Positions 4,065 to 5,418 of a DNA stretch of 5,418 nt are shown piece by piece. Source of the DNA: Actinomycetota bacterium (GTDB lineage Bacteria > Actinomycetota > Geothermincolia > Fen-727 > JAQURN01). The notes under the pieces are model-generated. The model was not told the origin of the DNA. It worked only from the letters and a program-made list of their open reading frames with translations, and ran no database searches. A program made the position numbers and the translations under genes. Position 1 is the stretch's first letter, and each line of letters opens with the position of its first letter. Where the stretch lies: positions 1 through 5,418 of the forward strand of contig JAQURN010000093.1 of the NCBI GenBank assembly GCA_028715585.1, given 5' to 3'.

Positions 4065-4703
4065 CTAGTTGAGCTTTCTCCTGCTCAAGTGCTCCTCGGA
4101 TTGGAAGTGTTCTTCCATCTTGCGCTTTATCCGTTGAAGGGCGTTGTCGACAGCTTTGACTTCACAATCAAGGTCAATGGCAATATCCTGGTACGATTTA
4201 CCCTGCATATATCCTTTGAGCACTTCTGCCTCGAACGCTGAGAGCATTTCGGGGAAATTATCCTTAAAGTTTTTCAGCTCTTCTTTCCCGATTACCACCC
4301 GAACCGGATCGGTTGACTCTTCGGCGGGGATAAAATCGACGAAGGCCCTCTCCTGTTCTCCATTTTCCCTGAGGGGATTGCTCAAGGAGACGTAATTATT
4401 GAGAGGCATGTGCTTCTGCCTTGTAGCTGTCTTGATAGCGGTAATAATCTGGCGGGTTACGCATACATCCGCGAAAGCCTTGAAGGAAACATGCTTCTCT
4501 TCCTTGAAATCCCTTATCGCTTTGTACAGTCCAATCATACCCTCCTGGATGACATCTTCACTCTCGGCGCCCACGAGAAAATATGTCTGCGTCTTCATGC
4601 CGACGAAGCCTCTATATCTCTCGAGCAGGAGGGATTCAGCTCGCCTGTCTCCCTTCTGGGCAAGCTCAACTGCTTTCTCGTCACTTAAGTTCTCACTAAG
4701 CAC
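4065..4703 (-). CDS. sigH: RNA polymerase sporulation sigma factor SigH
   Basis: A 212-residue sigma-70-family factor, close to the usual SigH length of about 215-220. Region 2 spans about 25-95 and includes the core-binding/-10 helix segment EDVIQEGMIGLYKAIRDF (49-66) and VSFKAFADVCVTRQIITAIK (72-91), followed by the RQKHMPLNNYVSL linker typical of SigH. Region 4 (about 155-196) carries the helix-turn-helix GKSYQDIAIDLDCEVKAVDNALQRIKRK in pieces, which reads the -35 element. In Firmicutes SigH drives entry into sporulation and other transition-state genes. The start is a GTG at 4701-4703 with AAGGAG about 11 bases upstream. It follows cysS after 140 bp; in that gap TTGACT (4776-4781) resembles a -35 box but no well-spaced -10 is visible, so promoter assignment stays open. 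tRNA-Thr follows 21 bp downstream. Confidence 0.95.
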   Translation of the reverse strand: MLSENLSDEKAVELAQKGDRRAESLLLERYRGFVGMKTQTYFLVGAESEDVIQEGMIGLYKAIRDFKEEKHVSFKAFADVCVTRQIITAIKTATRQKHMPLNNYVSLSNPLRENGEQERAFVDFIPAEESTDPVRVVIGKEELKNFKDNFPEMLSAFEAEVLKGYMQGKSYQDIAIDLDCEVKAVDNALQRIKRKMEEHFQSEEHLSRRKLN

Positions 4704-4843
4704 TTCTTTTTTCTCTCCTTTGTTGTTTCCTTACTATCTATAACGAAGATACCAGGAAAAGATATCCCCGAAAAGAGTCAAAGCGCATCTTTTTGTCCGG
4801 GTTGGACTAGAGGGCGAAAGGGGCTGTCGCGCGTTGGCATGCG

Positions 4844-5418
4844 CTAATGCTTTATTCTCCACCTGAAACCATCTCGACCATCTTCCACCGTCACCCCGAG
4901 CTCAGAAAGTCTTTTTCTGATGCCGTCTGCGAAAGAAAAGTTTTTCTGTCGCCTTGCTTCTTCACGAATTTCTAGAATCATCTCTATCAATTGTTCTCTC
5001 GTCGGACTTTCCTCCGTGGCGATAGCCGCGCCAAACCCTTTATCGGATGGTTTTTGCGGACCCTGGAGAAGTCCGAGAGTCTCACACAGTGCGGTGAGAA
5101 TTGACTCTCCCTCCATCAAAACGAGTTTGGTGGCAGGAGTCTTCATTGCGTCAACCTCCTCCATGTAGAGGTTTATCTCGCGAACGAGTTTGAATATCAC
5201 CCCCAGGGCGGCCGCGGTATTGAAGTCGTCCTCCATGCTTTCGCGAAACTCATCCTCGCCGCTATTGAGAAAGTGAATGAGCTCGGTTTCCCTGCCTGTT
5301 CTCTCCATACTTGCCTTTTCATCTCCAAACTTTGTGATTCGTTCGCGGGGCCCGAAAAGGCAGGTGGAAATCCTTTCAAGCGCCGTATTTGCTTCCTCTA
5401 AAGCTTCTTCACTGAAGC
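4844..5418 (-). CDS. cysS: cysteinyl-tRNA synthetase, C-terminal part (cut by window edge)
   Basis: The frame is open to the window edge, so only the last 190 residues of about 460-480 are visible. The HIGH and KMSKS catalytic motifs would lie outside. The visible part starts in the segment FSEEALEEANTALERI before the anticodon-binding DALR-type helical domain. That domain includes DDFNTAAALGVIFKLVREIN, and the end is the usual GVTVEDGRDGFRWR before a short tail and TAG (4844-4846). An internal ATG at 5308 is not the real start, since the family match continues upstream of it. The enzyme charges tRNA-Cys in the cytoplasm. It is first in the minus-strand series cysS-sigH-tRNA-Thr; the mrnC, rlmB and yacP genes that often separate cysS from sigH are missing. 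Confidence 0.95.
   Translation of the reverse strand, partial: FSEEALEEANTALERISTCLFGPRERITKFGDEKASMERTGRETELIHFLNSGEDEFRESMEDDFNTAAALGVIFKLVREINLYMEEVDAMKTPATKLVLMEGESILTALCETLGLLQGPQKPSDKGFGAAIATEESPTREQLIEMILEIREEARRQKNFSFADGIRKRLSELGVTVEDGRDGFRWRIKH

Noticed and set aside
4704..4843. Sigma-A promoter for sigH from TTGACT at 4776-4781
   Set aside because: No acceptable -10 hexamer occurs 16-18 bp downstream; noted in the sigH entry rather than called.

Overview
The window looks like chromosome from a spore-forming anaerobic Firmicute (class Clostridia or a relative) of moderate GC content. The evidence is a sporulation-type sigma factor (SigH family) downstream of cysteinyl-tRNA synthetase, which is the usual Firmicutes neighbourhood, and a stand-alone molbindin (Mop) gene of the kind common in anaerobes. 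Genus cannot be judged from this stretch.

Right part (about 3968-5418): a conserved housekeeping block on the minus strand. It holds the 3' part of cysS (open at the window edge), then sigH, then a complete tRNA-Thr(UGU) only 21 bp after the sigH stop. In many Firmicutes, mrnC, rlmB and yacP lie between cysS and sigH, and rpmG-secE-nusG follow. None of these is present here.

Middle part (about 2930-3967): a gene-poor, repeat-rich stretch around one small plus-strand gene, mop. Four short landmarks occur twice in the same order: A (27 bp), B (about 31 bp), C (an inverted copy of a tRNA T-arm) and D (the 3' end of the tRNA-Thr gene). The second D is the real tRNA gene. The first D, with a nearby D-arm-like piece, looks like a decayed tRNA-Thr copy. 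One B-C junction carries an extra stretch of about 165 bp bounded by a perfect 14-bp inverted repeat, and the other B-C junction serves as an apparent empty site. This is the most unusual part of the window. It reads as tandem duplication and decay of a tRNA-Thr-containing unit, or as an integration scar, with a small palindromic element inserted.

Left part (about 1-2929): three minus-strand genes of accessory character. They are a single-pass membrane protein with a coiled coil and an unrecognised C-terminal domain, clearly AT-rich compared with its neighbours; a polytopic membrane protein of unknown function with a large loop after its first membrane segment; and a GNAT acetyltransferase. 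The 260-bp gap at 1998-2257 carries a cluster of TGTCC/GGACA motifs that could be an operator or an insertion-sequence end. No pathway links the accessory genes to each other or to mop.
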